DNA of 64,000 bases from Ampelomyces quisqualis. Taxonomy: Eukaryota; Ascomycota; Dothideomycetes; Pleosporales; Phaeosphaeriaceae. Location: NCBI GenBank assembly GCA_018398575.1, contig JAGTXZ010000009.1, positions 806,001 to 870,000 of the forward strand. The letters are read 5' to 3'. Below the pieces are notes generated by a model that saw nothing but the letters and a program-made list of their open reading frames with translations, ran no database searches and was not told the DNA's origin. Shown one piece after another: positions 1 through 11,261 of the stretch. The translations under genes were made by a program, and so were the position numbers. Every line of letters starts with the position of its first letter. The first letter of the stretch is position 1.

Positions 1-695
1 GCCCCAAACGAACGGGACTGCTCAAGTCAGTGAATCATCATTTCGGTTGTTTACACGCGTAGCAACTTACGATAAGATTCGTCCAGATCGCTAGGGCGCC
101 ACCCAATCATGAACGTGTCGAGTGTCACGACCAGTACTTTGAAGCCATTTGCTTTCGCACGACTGAGTAAGCTGGCGGTGAATTCCTCTGCTTGAGGCTT
201 CGGCCAGTAAAGCTGGTACCACCTATCACCTTCTCCATTGGCCTTTGCGACTTGCTCTATCGACCTCGTCGCGGCAGTACTGAGAATCATCGGAACCCTG
301 GCAGCCGCACAGGCTCGAGCTGTTGCTTCTTCGGCGTCTGGATGCACAATCTCCTGGACACCAATTGGGGCCACGAGTAGCGGGCTGCGGTAACGTTGAC
401 CAAAGAGTTCTACGACCATGTTTCTTCTTGTAGCTTGGACAAGCATCCATGGTCTTAGGCGATAGTGGTCAAATGCTGAGATGTTGGCTCTGTGTGTCGA
501 CTCACTGCTGGCTGCACCAAAGACGTAGAGAAAGTTGGGTTCCGGTATGTTTGCCCTTGCTGCTGCTTCCCATTGCGACGGCTTGGTGGAGAACTTGGGC
601 TTTCGTAGGTTGCCATATATTTCTCTTTGGAACTGCACATAAGAATCCGGATCGGGATCGAAGCTCTGAGTGGGTTTATCATCTGAGCTCGCCAT
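1..695 (-). CDS. FMN-dependent alpha-hydroxy-acid oxidase / lactate 2-monooxygenase-like, 5' part
   Basis: Oxidises an L-2-hydroxy acid (lactate-like) using FMN in a TIM barrel. Exon 1 runs 695 to 71 (208 codons plus one base). A 53-base intron (70 to 18, GTAAGT to CAG) follows and exon 2 enters the window edge at 17. The join restores the frame and gives a DLDESYLPFVWG stretch, as expected after the WRPSDLD segment of the lactate-monooxygenase branch. Other visible family features are PLLVAPIGVQ and the LSTAATRSIEQVA strand region near residues 108-150, and WYQLYWPK near residue 160. The catalytic His/Arg half lies outside the window, so the substrate is not decided; other FMN_dh members are possible. 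No signal peptide is visible; probably cytosolic or peroxisomal. Confidence 0.85.
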
Positions 696-1160
696 GATGG
701 GAGAGGAGGGGTTCGTGACGTGACAGACGCCTGGAGATGGGTTGATCGAAGTCTGTGCGATGTTCCTGGCGTCGAAGCGGCGATGGAAGCTAACTAGAGA
801 AGGGGTGGTCCCACCGATTTCGTGGGGAAAGTGGAGTCAGCAGGAGACGCGTTGGATCTATGCCGAGGCACAGCGATTTGGGTGAGCGTGCCTCCGTACT
901 CCATCATCATTCTCAGGCGCGCCAGTGACCCGTAGTAATCACACGTCAATTCGCACAAAAGAAATCACGTACCTTCATATATTGTGATCGCAACATGGCA
1001 ATGCAAACCCGCACGAAGCTCAAGCCATGGGTCCTTGGCAGGAACGAGTGTTTCGCATTGCAGTCGCAATGCGACCCACGTCCAAACGGCCACCACACGA
1101 TGGCTTGCCAACAAGAGTGTTGTCCCTCCCACGTGACGCACACAAGACTATCATATCACC
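696..1160. other. Intergenic, divergent promoter region
   Basis: This stretch separates the minus-strand hydroxy-acid oxidase from the plus-strand phosphatase, so it should hold both promoters. I see no conserved coding sequence; short reading frames here lack protein-like composition. Confidence 0.5.
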
Positions 1161-2911
1161 ATGGCTCCGAAGGGGCTCACCGTTGTGATGGTCGGGCTCA
1201 TCCCCATTATCTTATTCTTTGGATTGGATCCTGGCCGACGCTCGCTATACTCGACATTCTGCTCCCAGACATGCCACGCCGATGGCGGAGACGTCCACAC
1301 AGGCTACTTCGGATACGAATGCGCGGGCAAACCTCACCACTCGAGCTGGACTAGCTGGTGGCATCCCCAAGGAAGCGACGGTATCGCGGCCGAACCCAAG
1401 CTAGGAGCAGGAGCTACCACAAACGAGTGGAACATACTGTACCATCTGGGCGGCAATGGACCGTGGGTCGAGAAGGTCATTGACGTTGTCGACGGGGGCA
1501 TTGCCCTTCCGGAGGGCTGCCATGTTCAGCAGGTGCACATGGTGGGTCGTGGCCCTATGATGCGGAAGGGACATCAGCTGGATGCTGACATGAAGCCTGG
1601 TGAAGATGTCTAGACACGCCGAGCGCTATCCAACAAAGAAGGCGGGCGCCAGTAAGCCCAGGCCTTGGGTCGCTGTTCAGATGCAATAGCTCACAGGGAG
1701 TGCCAGATCAAACAGCGGTTGTCGAGCGAATCAAGCAGAAGAACACAATGCTCCATGGCAACTTTGCCTTCTTCAACAACTGGGAGCTGTTCTGGTCTAC
1801 AGGTAAGCCTTCGCGTTCCTCATGGCAAGCATCACCTTCCGCACACCCAGGCTTACCTATCGAAGACGATAGTCTCGAGCGATTGACCTCTACAGGGCCT
1901 TTCTCCGGCACCCTTGGATCTTTCACGACAGGCGTTCGCTTGCGGACCCGCTACAAGCACCTTCTGTCGAAAGCACTTTCGTCCCACCCATACCGTCCCA
2001 CGCGGTTCTGGGCTTCCGACTCGCAGCGCGTCATTGAAACAGCCCGCCACTTCGCCCTAGGATTCTTCGGTATCGACTACCAGGCCAACAATACCGCGGA
2101 GCTGGAGGTCATTTCGGAGCACTCCTCGCTTGGTGCAGATACACTGACACCTGGCCGAACTTGTCTCAACAACAAGAAAGACAATGTCCAAGGACAAAAG
2201 AAAGGCTACGACCTCATGGGCCAATACCGCGGCATCTACGTCAAACCCATCCGCGAGCGGCTTCTGAGGCAAATTGGCATAAACTTCACTGACCAAGACA
2301 TCTACGCCATGCAAGAGATGTGCGGCTTCGAGACTACGGTACGCGGCCGAAGCGACTGGTGCGATGTCTTCACGCAAGACGAGTTCCTGAGCTTCGAGTA
2401 TGCAAGAGATTTGCTGCATTACTATCGCGCCGGGCCAGGACAAAAATACGCTGCGAGCATGGGCTGGCTATGGCTCAACGCGACGACCAATTTGCTGCTT
2501 GAAGGACCAGCTGCGGGGCCACTGTTCTTCAGCTTCGTGCACGACGGTGACATTGCGCCCATGATCACCGCACTCGATGTCATCAACGACAAAGAACACC
2601 TCCCGACCACACATATCCCACACTCACGCAAGTGGCGCAAGTCCCAAGTCTCGCCTATGGGCGGTCGGATCATTCTAGAGTTGTTGTCATGCCAGATAGA
2701 AAATACGCCCGGTCCTGAGAGGTTTGTGAGACTCAACATAAACGATGGCATCACTGCAATCTCAGATTGCCAGAGTGGACCGGGAAAGAGCTGTCCGCTT
2801 AGTCAGTTTGCAGCTAGGACAAAGAAGAGGGGGGAGGAGGTCGGGGACTTCAAGGAACTGTGTGGTTTGAGCGAAGATGCAGCGGACAGGATCACATTCC
2901 TGCACCAGTGA
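1161..2911 (+). CDS. Histidine acid phosphatase (phytase / PHO-type), membrane-anchored N terminus
   Basis: Hydrolyses phosphomonoesters through a phosphohistidine intermediate. Exons 1161-1541, 1606-1651, 1707-1802 and 1851-2911 join in frame. The splice from 1541 to 1606 creates the catalytic SRHAERYPT motif (RHxxRxP) directly after QQVHM. The proton-donor HD motif is seen in FSFVHDGDIAP near the C-terminal third. Residues about 5-22 (GLTVVMVGLIPIILFFGL) form one hydrophobic segment, a signal anchor or signal peptide. The first intron uses an AAG acceptor (ends 1605) with a GCTGAC branch-like site; the other two use CAG. The last intron (1803-1850) is 48 bases, a multiple of three without a stop, so reading through it would give a false insert. 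Phytate specificity cannot be read from sequence. Confidence 0.88.
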
Positions 2912-3017
2912 TGAAGGTTTACAGGACAGTAAGGATAGGGAATAGCCCGCTATCACTAGCCCAACTTCTAAATACTTCGTCCATGTAGTGATCAATCAGG
3001 ATTGCGCCTCCCTACCA

Positions 3018-4285
3018 TCAATACCCATGCCTCTCCAACTCGGCTTCCGTCCACTCCCACAGCTTCCCTTGCAACCCCTCATCCCTCGCCCACCTACTCC
3101 CCCCACTCAGCGTCCCAATCGGCGTATAAAACCCGCCATTCACCAACTCCTCTCTGCTCGCCGTCGCCGCCCACGTCTGATTCTTGGCGCCATCCACGGC
3201 GCTCCGATAATGCCCTGGCAAAAACACGCCAACGAGGCCATACAGCCACAACCCAATCTTCATGAGCGGCTTCGCGCGCAGATTGTTGAACAAGTCGGTT
3301 AAAATGACGCCCGGGTGCAGCGACACGCACGTGATGTGCGGATAGTGCGCTGCGAGGGAGCGGGTGTAGAGGATATTCGCGAGTTTGGACGCGCCGTAGC
3401 GGCGCCAGGTGTTTTGGTGCTCGAGGGCTTTTTGGTCAAAGAGGATGCCGTGCGGCGGCGTGAGGCGGTGGCCCATGCTGCTTAGCGTGACGATGCGGAC
3501 AGTCGCGTTGGGCGCGTTTTGCGCCGTCTCGAGCAGCACGGGGAGGAGGAGTTTGATGAGCAGTGCGTGGCCCATGTGGTTTGTGCCGAATTGGATTTCG
3601 TAGCCTTCTTTTGTGAGGCTGTAGGGCGATGCCATTATTCCTGCGTTGTTAATCAGAATGTCCAGGCGGGTCTCCCGGGTCTTGAAGGTGTCGGCTGCCG
3701 AGGCGATGGAGGAGAAGGAGGTGAGGTCGAGGGGGAGGTGGATTATTTCGCAGGCGGTGGGGACGGCGGAGCGGATGTCTGCAATGGCGGATGTAGCTTT
3801 TGATGCGGTGCGTGCGGCGAGGTAGATGCGAGCAGGGCGGTGGGAGGAGAGGTAGGTTATTGTTTGTTTGCCTAGGCCGGCGTTACCTGTGGGTTGTTAG
3901 TACGGATAGGGGGGTGCGAGTGGAGTGAATTGGTCCAGTGCGTACCGCCAGTCACTAGAATGACCTTGCCCTCCAGGCTTCCAATGTCCCTCTCGGGGTC
4001 GAACTTCTTGCCCATGTTGAAGCTCGCAATTGTGTCTTTTAGTTCGGGTAGTATGAAGCCTATTCCCAGCAGTATCACGGTGACCGGGACCTCGAAGATC
4101 TGGTGGAGGATGTAGATGATTGTTGCAGCGAGCGTCAAATTGGTCTTGGTGGAACTTGACGACGCTGAAGACCCGTTGGCTTGTGTGCTTTGCGCTTGCT
4201 GACTGACCTCTTCAACGGTTGTCTTTCGATGTCGAGGGGTCTCCATCGTGAATCGCGAGCTTGGGATAGATAGCGCGCGATGCAC
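3018..4285 (-). CDS. Short-chain dehydrogenase/reductase, membrane-anchored
   Basis: NAD(P)(H)-dependent oxidoreductase of the retinol dehydrogenase/WW-oxidoreductase-like group. Exon 1 runs 4285 to 3946 and exon 2 runs 3886 to 3018; the 59-base intron (GTACGC to ACAG) splits the nucleotide-binding glycines, and splicing restores TGGNAGLG. Later motifs are LINNAG, NHMGHALL and the catalytic YGASK (Tyr-x-x-x-Lys). The product is about 402 residues. Ahead of the Rossmann fold is a Ser-rich low-complexity stretch and a hydrophobic helix (about residues 50-83), which suggests an endoplasmic reticulum or lipid-droplet anchor. Either the Met at 4285 or the one 13 codons later could be the start. 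Substrate unknown; converges with the phosphatase gene 106 bases away. Confidence 0.87.
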
Positions 4286-4901
4286 GTTTCATCCATTTGC
4301 GAGCCGAGGCTGAGCTATGACGTCGTCTGCTCCCCATGAAGAGACGTCTGTTGATGCGATAGAACTCGGGATGTAAAGAATTGACATGATTAATCGTCAG
4401 AACAGAGGCATGAAATTCAGCACGAATGAGTACACAATCGGACCATTTTGCTGGACATCAATTTGAAGGCGTCACGCGAACAGCTGGCTGGTGCTTATGT
4501 ATCACTGCGGTAGCTAGAAACACACATACAGGAGACAATTTCCTTTGCAGACCATCAATTAGTTTTTCTCCTCTACAAATGAAGAACCTAAAGCCCCAGC
4601 TACTGCATTGGCGTCCCCATCAAACGCCAACCTGTTCAGCGCCTCATGCGCAGGTCCGTGAAGTCGTAAATCGTACGAAACGTTATGATAAAGCTATTGC
4701 CCACTGAAATAAGAGTCATCAAAGTCGTAAGACTTTGGGATAAGATTTTCAAGCTGAGCAGCCGAACACGGATGTATCTGCTCCTTGCTTGACCCTCTCA
4801 AATGGATTGGCTCGCACTGGCATACGCTCAGTTTGATGATGCCGAATTGATGTTGAAGGCTGTGCTGCTTCTGATAACACTACATCTGGTGTATTGCTCT
4901 T
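4286..4901. other. Intergenic
   Basis: Holds the promoter of the short-chain dehydrogenase and the 3' end of the DUF262 gene. No gene recognised; the short reading frame near 4426-4707 has no protein-like features. Confidence 0.4.
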
Positions 4902-7069
4902 CTACTTTGTCGCAAGAGCACTCGCCTTGAACGCGGACAAGAGGTCCTGGCGCTCTTGTTCCGTGTCACTGGTGAGGTCAATGGCACCATCAGACTGTGC
5001 GGGCGTAGATTGCTTGGAAACTTTGCAAGGCTTCTGTATGGAGCGACGCTTCGAAGTAGTGGCTTCCGATAAAGTTGCATGCTGTGGGGTCATAGCTTGA
5101 GCTTCCGCTGTTCTCCGCTGCTCTGAGGGTTTCGGCGAGCAAATCCCAGTGCCAGCTTTGGATAATGTCGTGCTCTGATCACGATAACTAACTGAGACAG
5201 ATGCCGGAGACGTTGGGAGCGGCGTGTGATTGAGCGGTGTCTGAGCGCTTATGGATTGTCGTTTTGAAGGAACACTTACAGCTGATAGCGCATCTGGTGC
5301 TCTGTACCCGTTCGGATTAGTGGCAATCGGGTGCGGAGTAGATAGAGCAGAGTCAAAGATGGCACCAGTATAGCCAACAGTTGCCGCAGGCAGACTTGGA
5401 GAACCAGGATCAGTGCGTTGACGTTTTGGCTTACGCGTTTCCGGAGAGTGCGCGGAAGACTTTTCTTCTTCTTTAATGACGAAAGGCTGCTGAAATGGAA
5501 GCACTTTCGGTGGTTTCGCCTGCACGGGGGCTTTTGGCTTCCCCTTTGCCCCAGATCCAGATGGTGATGCCGGCATTGAGGGCGGCGCTACGATGGCGGT
5601 ATGGATAGGAAGCGGCTGCGCTGTACGATTGATCGTACTATTGTTGGTAGCGCCTCTTATGGCCTCCAGGCTGTCAATGAAGTCCCAGATGAATTTCCAT
5701 ACAGAAGCGTTCATCCTAATGTCGACAAAGTTCTCGCGAATAGCTTCTCGCAGGGCCCTGATGTCCCCAAGAAGAAGCTGTTTGTTGCGTGTTTCAGAGT
5801 ACACTGAAATTAGCACTGCCACACCCACCATTTCAACTGGGGCAAAAGTCTGAACCCCTCGCAGGTACTTGTTCGCGTTTGTGAACGTGTCTGAGTCGAG
5901 TTCTATAAGGTTCTTGAACGTAGTCCAAACATTAGCGAGGTGTGATTTTAGCCCGTCGTCAACAGCACTCTTGTTGCTCAAGAGCTTAGGTAGCGCGTTG
6001 TGGTTTGTCTTCAGTATAGGGACCCCGTCTGCCGCGGTAGGGTGCATGACTTCCACGATCTGACTGAAACAAGACAGCGTCAGTTGGAAATCTTTCGCTC
6101 GCGCTCGATCTTTCATTAGTGAATAGACCAAGTCGAAGTCTTCCACAAAAAGCCTTGCAAGTTCCTGCCTAGGCATTAGCTTATCCTCTAGGAGGGACAT
6201 GTTACAGAGAGGTTCCTTACCTGCCAAGGACCTGTAGATGCTCGCATTTTTTCAGCGATGCTCAACTGGACGCCCATCTGGACCCGGGCGAAGAGATCTT
6301 CTTCTTGTTCAGAAGAAAGGTCTTTGAACTCAAAGGACACAAATTCTTTTGAGAGAAACGCTTTCTGAGCGTCCTCAGAAAGGATCCTTTTGCGTCCTCG
6401 TGTCGCATTGCAGAACCACCTGATCTCCTTAGTGATGCTCTTGGTATGGAGGCTGAGACTGACCATTTTTCCCCGCGATAGTCATGGACCGGAATCATGC
6501 CCTTCACAAACGCACGCACTGATGAAAGACGTTGCTTCCCGTCTACACATACATGTACAGCTTCCTTTGGTTTGTCTGCTGTACCCGTAGAAGTCTTCTT
6601 GTTAAGGATTATTGGCGGTATGTAGAAATTTTCCATCAAAGAGTTGACAAGCCCAGTCATGCGATCGGCTGAACGGAAAGATGAATTAGTCGCTGGCACT
6701 TTTTTTCTTGAATCTCGCAACACTCACCTGTCCAAACGACCTCACGTTGGTATTCTGGATGGACGTCAATGAGCCCATTGTCAAGGTCCTCTTGCGTGTA
6801 GATTAGCAGCGTGCCCGTTCACCAGCTGCGGATCCTTCACTAACTTATAATGTCCCTTAGGCAGCGCATGAAAACGAACGGCTTGGGTAGTTGCGGCCTC
6901 GGCTTGTAGATGGCAGTGGAACTGTCGGTAGCTTCGTACTGTTCATCGTCACCAAAAGTGTCGTCGACATCCTCATCTTTGATGAACGGCTGTTTCGTCA
7001 ACAATGTTCTTGATAAAAAGCAAAAAAGTAGCACCTTACATAATTCGGATCCATGGGCAGCCCTGGCAT
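4902..7069 (-). CDS. DUF262 / GmrSD N-terminal-type domain protein with disordered C-terminal tail
   Basis: The DUF262 domain (ParB/sulfiredoxin-like fold, NTP-hydrolysing in bacterial GmrSD) is widespread in fungi with no settled function there. Six exons join in frame: 7069-7040, 6989-6845, 6790-6728, 6668-6464, 6419-6221 and 6164-4902, about 634 residues. Motifs in order are HPEYQREVVW, the hallmark VDGKQRLSS, and SSEQEEDLFARVQMGV followed by TGPWQ spliced to ELARLFVEDF. Residues after about 400 are Pro/Ser/Lys-rich with basic clusters and an acidic end (DLTSDTEQERQDLLSAF), suggesting a nuclear protein with a flexible tail. Without splicing, in-frame stops near 6830-6844 make the gene look broken; the 54-base intron 6844-6791 (CAAG acceptor) removes them. 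It borders an AT-rich degenerate patch. Confidence 0.78.
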
Positions 7070-7923
7070 GCTGTAGGTGTGGATTGTAGGCGATGCAATT
7101 ACTATCTCTTGGGTGAGAGCGCTTGTTGAGCTAGCTTAGCGCGCCTTATGTAAGCGATGTCGAAGAAACTTTTCTAACATATATTAAGTACTACCCGGCC
7201 CACGACCCAAGCTAAGCAAACACTAAAGATTCTAAGCACATGTACTTCTTAGTCTTGATATTTATTTGAGCTTCCTGGTAGACTAAGAAGAAATTTTTGG
7301 AAGGAAAATGATTGAGAGGAAAATTGGTGCAGCTTATATAGCAAAGTAGAAGTGGGGCGAGCGGGGTGCCTGTAGCCTAATATGAGCTACTGCAACATAA
7401 TTCGCCACCTAGCATATTACTATAACACGTTAGGAAAAGTTTCTGGCTCGATACGAATAATACTTGTTGTATAATAGCAGGCCTGTAATTTTTTATATAT
7501 AGCTTAGAGCCGTAGCAGGCGTGCTAGCAGACATCCTTACAGAAATCGTAGCAGCCCTGTTAGACGGTAGACCTGCTACGTTTAGAGTAGGTTCGGAGCA
7601 GGCTCGGAGCAGGTTCGGCTAATCCTTAGCAAGACCTGAAATACGTAATTATGCCCAAAAATAGATACCTTAAGATATTTTTTGAATTAAAATCTAAAGT
7701 TTATAAGCTTTTAGAACTTGCTAAGTAGTAAGCCTCTAGTACTATAAATAAATAATAAGCTATTTTATTGTGTACATGCCTAGCTACTAAACTAGAAGTT
7801 TTTGCAGATAGTGTTACAATCTATATACAATCTACTAAGTGATAACTTATTAGGCTTAAAAAATTAAAAAAGACATTAAAGCTGCAGTGATCTCGCGTAG
7901 GTGTTATTGAACGGAAGTAACCG
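7070..7923. other. AT-rich degenerate intergenic patch, probable RIP-affected repeat remnant
   Basis: No open coding sequence. From about 7180 to 7900 the DNA turns TA-rich (many TTA, TAG and TAA) and resembles the interior of the retrotransposon at 25.4-38.8 kb. It contains short internal repeats: two near-identical TCGGAGCAGG units at about 7590-7615 and GTAGCAG/CTGCTAC inverted pieces around 7510-7580. A 23-nt sequence at 7190-7212 recurs exactly at 61168-61190. I read this as the worn remains of a transposable element. Confidence 0.55.
7190..7212 (+). repeat. Dispersed 23-nt repeat, copy 1
   Basis: Begins ACTACCCGGCCC and ends GACCCAAGC. It is identical over 23 bases to 61168-61190 in the same orientation, and the similarity stops on both sides apart from a shared AAG one base further on. 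It sits at the edge of the AT-rich patch. Origin unknown; possibly the end of a small non-autonomous element. Confidence 0.7.
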
Positions 7924-9045
7924 TTATGGTAGAGCAACTTCCCCTCTGTAGAAATCGGCCATGCCGTCTTTGATCACCTTACGAAGCTGGGCAGCCGCAC
8001 GACCTAGCTCGCCACCACCCTTGGTCGCTTGCTCCAGACCTGAGACAACTGCTTTTTCTGCCCTGTCGTGAAACACTCGCTGTCGATCTTCGCGGTCTTC
8101 GTACATTTCTGCCTCCTCATCTCTCGTTGCACCAAATAAGTTGAGGCGCATGTAGGCGTTAGACCGCTCTGACAGGATGTGATGCTCCGTCCGCCACAGC
8201 GGGAAGCTGTTCTCGTTCACTCCCACGGACGTGACTACGCGCGCATGGGAAAGCCCTGTGCGAAGAAATGCAGTGAGTGCGCCCATCTGTCTGGACTGCA
8301 TCTTAGAATCGGTTTTACCGAATGCCTTTGGTGCAGACCATTTGCTCGTCGCTTCGCTCTGCCAGCCAAGTAGGCTCAGAAAGCATTTCAGCATTTTGAC
8401 CCAACCGCCTGCGCAACTGACGACTTCATCACCTGCAACTCCGAGCAGCCATTCCAACACATCGAGCCCAAAGATTCGAATTTCGGTCGCCAAATGAGTC
8501 ATGGCCGCTCTTGTGTGGAGCAGGAGCTGATCGGCGTGACTGGCGATGTCGGCTTGCGGTAGACTTTGCAGAAGCTTGAGCAGCTGTTGCCGAACACTAC
8601 CGGTTCCGTCCAGAATGAGTCGTTGTGCTACCGGGATGATAACTGATGAAGGCTGAGGCAAAGGTGTCGTGGGAGGATTATTCGTGATGGCTGTGGTTAG
8701 ATAGGCCAGAGATTCCCGTCGTTGGGCGTCCGATTTGTGATTCAGTAGTCCCAAATGATGCGCGCATTGTGCCTCCAATGTTGGGGCGACAGTCGATAGA
8801 GACTGCTGCTTCAATCCAATCGCTTGGGGAATTAGACATGTTTCATGTAGCAAGACTCCATCAGACGCTCACATTTGGCTTTGAAACTCGTATTTGTACT
8901 GTTCGCAGCCTTCGGTCTCGTCTTGCCAACCTTCAACTTTGGTTTCTGTTGATGACTCAGCCTCTTGCTTTCCAAAGTTTGATGCATCCATGATTACCTG
9001 AAAGTCTTTCTTCTTATCTTTCTTCTTTTTCGAGCTTGAAGTCAT
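7924..9045 (-). CDS. IPI1: Pre-rRNA-processing protein Ipi1 (Rix1 complex subunit, TEX10-like)
   Basis: Subunit of the nucleolar/nucleoplasmic Rix1 (Rix1-Ipi1-Ipi3) complex needed for ITS2 processing and 60S maturation. Exons are 9045-8998, 8945-8873 and 8822-7924, about 339 residues. The joins give a Lys-rich start (MTSSSKKKKDKKKDFQ), then KPKLKVGKTRPKAANSTNTSF, then SIGLKQQSLS, which is the conserved N-terminal order of the family. The rest is HEAT-like helices (LLNHKSDAQRRESLAYLTTAI, and RQQLLKLLQSLP). The first intron is 52 bases with CAG; the second is 50 bases with a CCCCAAG acceptor. The N terminus is a plausible nuclear/nucleolar localisation signal. Head-to-head with the roadblock gene, about 310 bases apart. 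Confidence 0.88.
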
Positions 9046-9358
9046 TTTGTCTCTCAACCACAGTCTAGATATGTATTCCGATGTTTGTATGACGTAGCTC
9101 TAATCAACAGCATGAATGCTAGAGATCTGGCGACATGGGACTTGAGATATTTGTCGCGTCGCAGTGGTGCATGGCCCGGGAGCTCAAGGGAAAATTGATC
9201 ATCTTCTTCAGGAACGCCAAGGCGAAAAAGAGGCCCGGATGCAGGGACCGCGGCTCGGCTAAACCTGCTGCATCGTCATGGCAGTGCTTCCAACCCACCA
9301 ACGTTGGGCCCGTACTTCGAACAAAACACCAATCTGCTGTCTGTCCATTGTGCACACT

Positions 9359-9864
9359 ATGGCGCAAAACTCTGTACGTACCCAATGCACTCAGCGCGAT
9401 ATCTACTCACAAGTTGCCAGCCCGACGAGACGCTTTCCATGCTCACGCGCCTTGGTCAGAAGCCGGGTGTCCAAAGTACCCTCATCCTGTCACGCGAGAC
9501 TGGTGCTATCGTCCGCACCTCTGGCTTAATATCCAAAACCTCCACAGTGAACCCAAATAGCACATTGCCTCCATCGAACGAAGCATCTGGCGAGAGCTAC
9601 ACGAGCAGCAGGACAGACAGTGGCATACACAGCGCAGAAGATGTCGCAAGCTTGGTCTGGTCGTTTTTGAAGGCCGCGGGCAGTCTGGTGGACGAGCTGG
9701 ACAAGGAAGATGAGGTCAAACTACTCAGACTGCGAACCAAGAAGAATGAACTGGTCATAATACCTGGTACGCGGTATCATGCTCCATGGTCATCGTACCT
9801 GGCTGACCACTACACAGATCATAAATTCATCCTCGTTGCCATTCATGAAACACCACCAGCTTAA
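9359..9864 (+). CDS. Roadblock/LC7-type dynein light chain
   Basis: Small homodimeric subunit binding the dynein intermediate chain. Exons 9359-9373, 9421-9766 and 9818-9864 give about 135 residues. The first exon is only five codons (MAQNS); splicing leads into PDETLSMLTRLGQKPGV and later LRLRTKKNELVIIPD plus HKFILVAIHETPPA, the characteristic C-terminal strand and end of this family. The protein is longer than the ~100-residue animal form because of a Ser/Thr-rich insert (STLPPSNEASGESYTSSRTD) between the first strand and the central helix. The last intron (9767-9817) has no in-frame stop, so it can be misread as coding. Confidence 0.9.
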
Positions 9865-11261
9865 GATTTCGCACTCCAGAAGATTGCGCACTATACTTGG
9901 GGCCATACATTCCGGTGCACACGGTCTGGGCAGAAGACGATCACCAATAAGCCTCACTGGTTTCAACCTGATTCACATCCACGCCGTCCTTCAAACAGCG
10001 CTCTAGCTGAGAGCCAGCGGCTATACACAGTACATCTTGGAATATCGCTTGATGCAGGCATGGCTGAAATCACCAAGGGCAAACTCTCACCTGCTTCGCT
10101 GATTTCAACATCAATACCACTCATCTGCCTCTTGCGCATGCTTCCATCATCGACAAACATCCAATTTCGAGGCCGTAGTACTGCTTCCACTCCATCTTAT
10201 CATGGGCGTTTTGAAACTCGTACCAGGACTGGTCTGCCATTCGTTTTCGTTAAAAGAGAAAAGCTCTTTGCGCATATGGTATCTCTTTTCCTTCTCCCAC
10301 TTCTTCCTTGGAAGTCATTCGATTGCCAAGGTACAAACTATGAAAGAAGCCCGGTTGCGCCAGAAACTATCGGGTGCGTAGGCTTGGGCAATGGTTTTGG
10401 GATTCCTGTGAGGGTTGATGAGCACGGCTATTGGCCGGGAAGCATGTTTGGCGCACTTCGTGTTCCACAGATCTTGCGCCTTTCCTACTTCCGCTTGCGC
10501 GGTTCCTTTGGATATGGTGGGGCAGAAGACATGATTCTTGCTGGTAGTGGATCAAGAGTTCGCGACCAGGAAGACATGTACAGGGAGCCATTGTGCTGTG
10601 CCTCACGTATACCCAATTGAGCTGCATCAGGGGCAAGGCGAGTGCTACCGTTGCCTTGCGTTGACATTATCTAAACCCTGCAATCCTGAGATACAGTACT
10701 TCCCCATTGCTTGTACATATCGGCATGCCGGTCACCGCAATACTTTGGGCATACCCGCCGAACTGGCCAAGATCGTAGATTCGATTGGGCGCAGCAGTCA
10801 CAAAGGCTTGGTGCATGGCGCCGGACGAGACTCGAGATATAAAGGAGCAGAAAATAGTCAAGAAATGTCAGAAAGGATCACGTTTGAGTGAACGAAAGAC
10901 TGCAAGCAAGCCTAACGTTAACTCCGAGTACGCTCTTGCTTGGGGATTACCAGGTAATAACATATGACTCGATCGCCGTAAATTGCAACATTGCGGTACT
11001 CAGGCTAGGCCCGAGAACGAGAACTGATAGGGTGCAAGTATTTGTCACCAGCCCTGCGCTTGCAGCACTTCATGTATGCAGGTTGCCCCTCGGCGCGAAT
11101 TCGGTATCGTACCTGCCCAGGTTCACGTCATGCCCCGCTACCTCCGAATCTGGAGCTTGAGCTTTACCAATGCAGCTTCCCCTCCATAACATCTTGAGCT
11201 CTTTACCACCACTACGATTCTCTACAAACCCCAACATACACTTCAACACCAATTGATCAAC
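9865..11261. other. Intergenic or degraded region with unassigned reading frames
   Basis: About 1.4 kb with no recognisable gene. Both strands have moderate reading frames (plus 10060-10620, 186 codons; minus 10861-10667, 10667-10485 and 10190-9963). Some minus-strand stretches look protein-like, for example MSSWSRTLDPLPARI and NRIYDLGQFGGYAQSIAVTG, but I could not join them by believable introns or recognise a family. They may be an orphan spliced gene or a decayed one. The last ~300 bases should contain the peroxiredoxin promoter. Confidence 0.35.

Noticed and set aside
1803..1850. Extra 16 residues in the phosphatase
   Set aside because: It is a 48-base intron with GTAAGC and CAG; removing it restores FWSTG joined to LPIEDDSLERLTSTGPF.
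6728..6990. DUF262 gene as a pseudogene because of in-frame stops near 6830-6844
   Set aside because: A 54-base intron (6844-6791) with GTTAGT donor and a branch-like GCTAATC removes the stops and gives an unbroken motif order.
10060..10620. 186-codon plus-strand open frame
   Set aside because: No protein-like motif, hydrophobic/Arg mixtures typical of antisense frames, and no relation to neighbours; kept only as part of an unassigned region.
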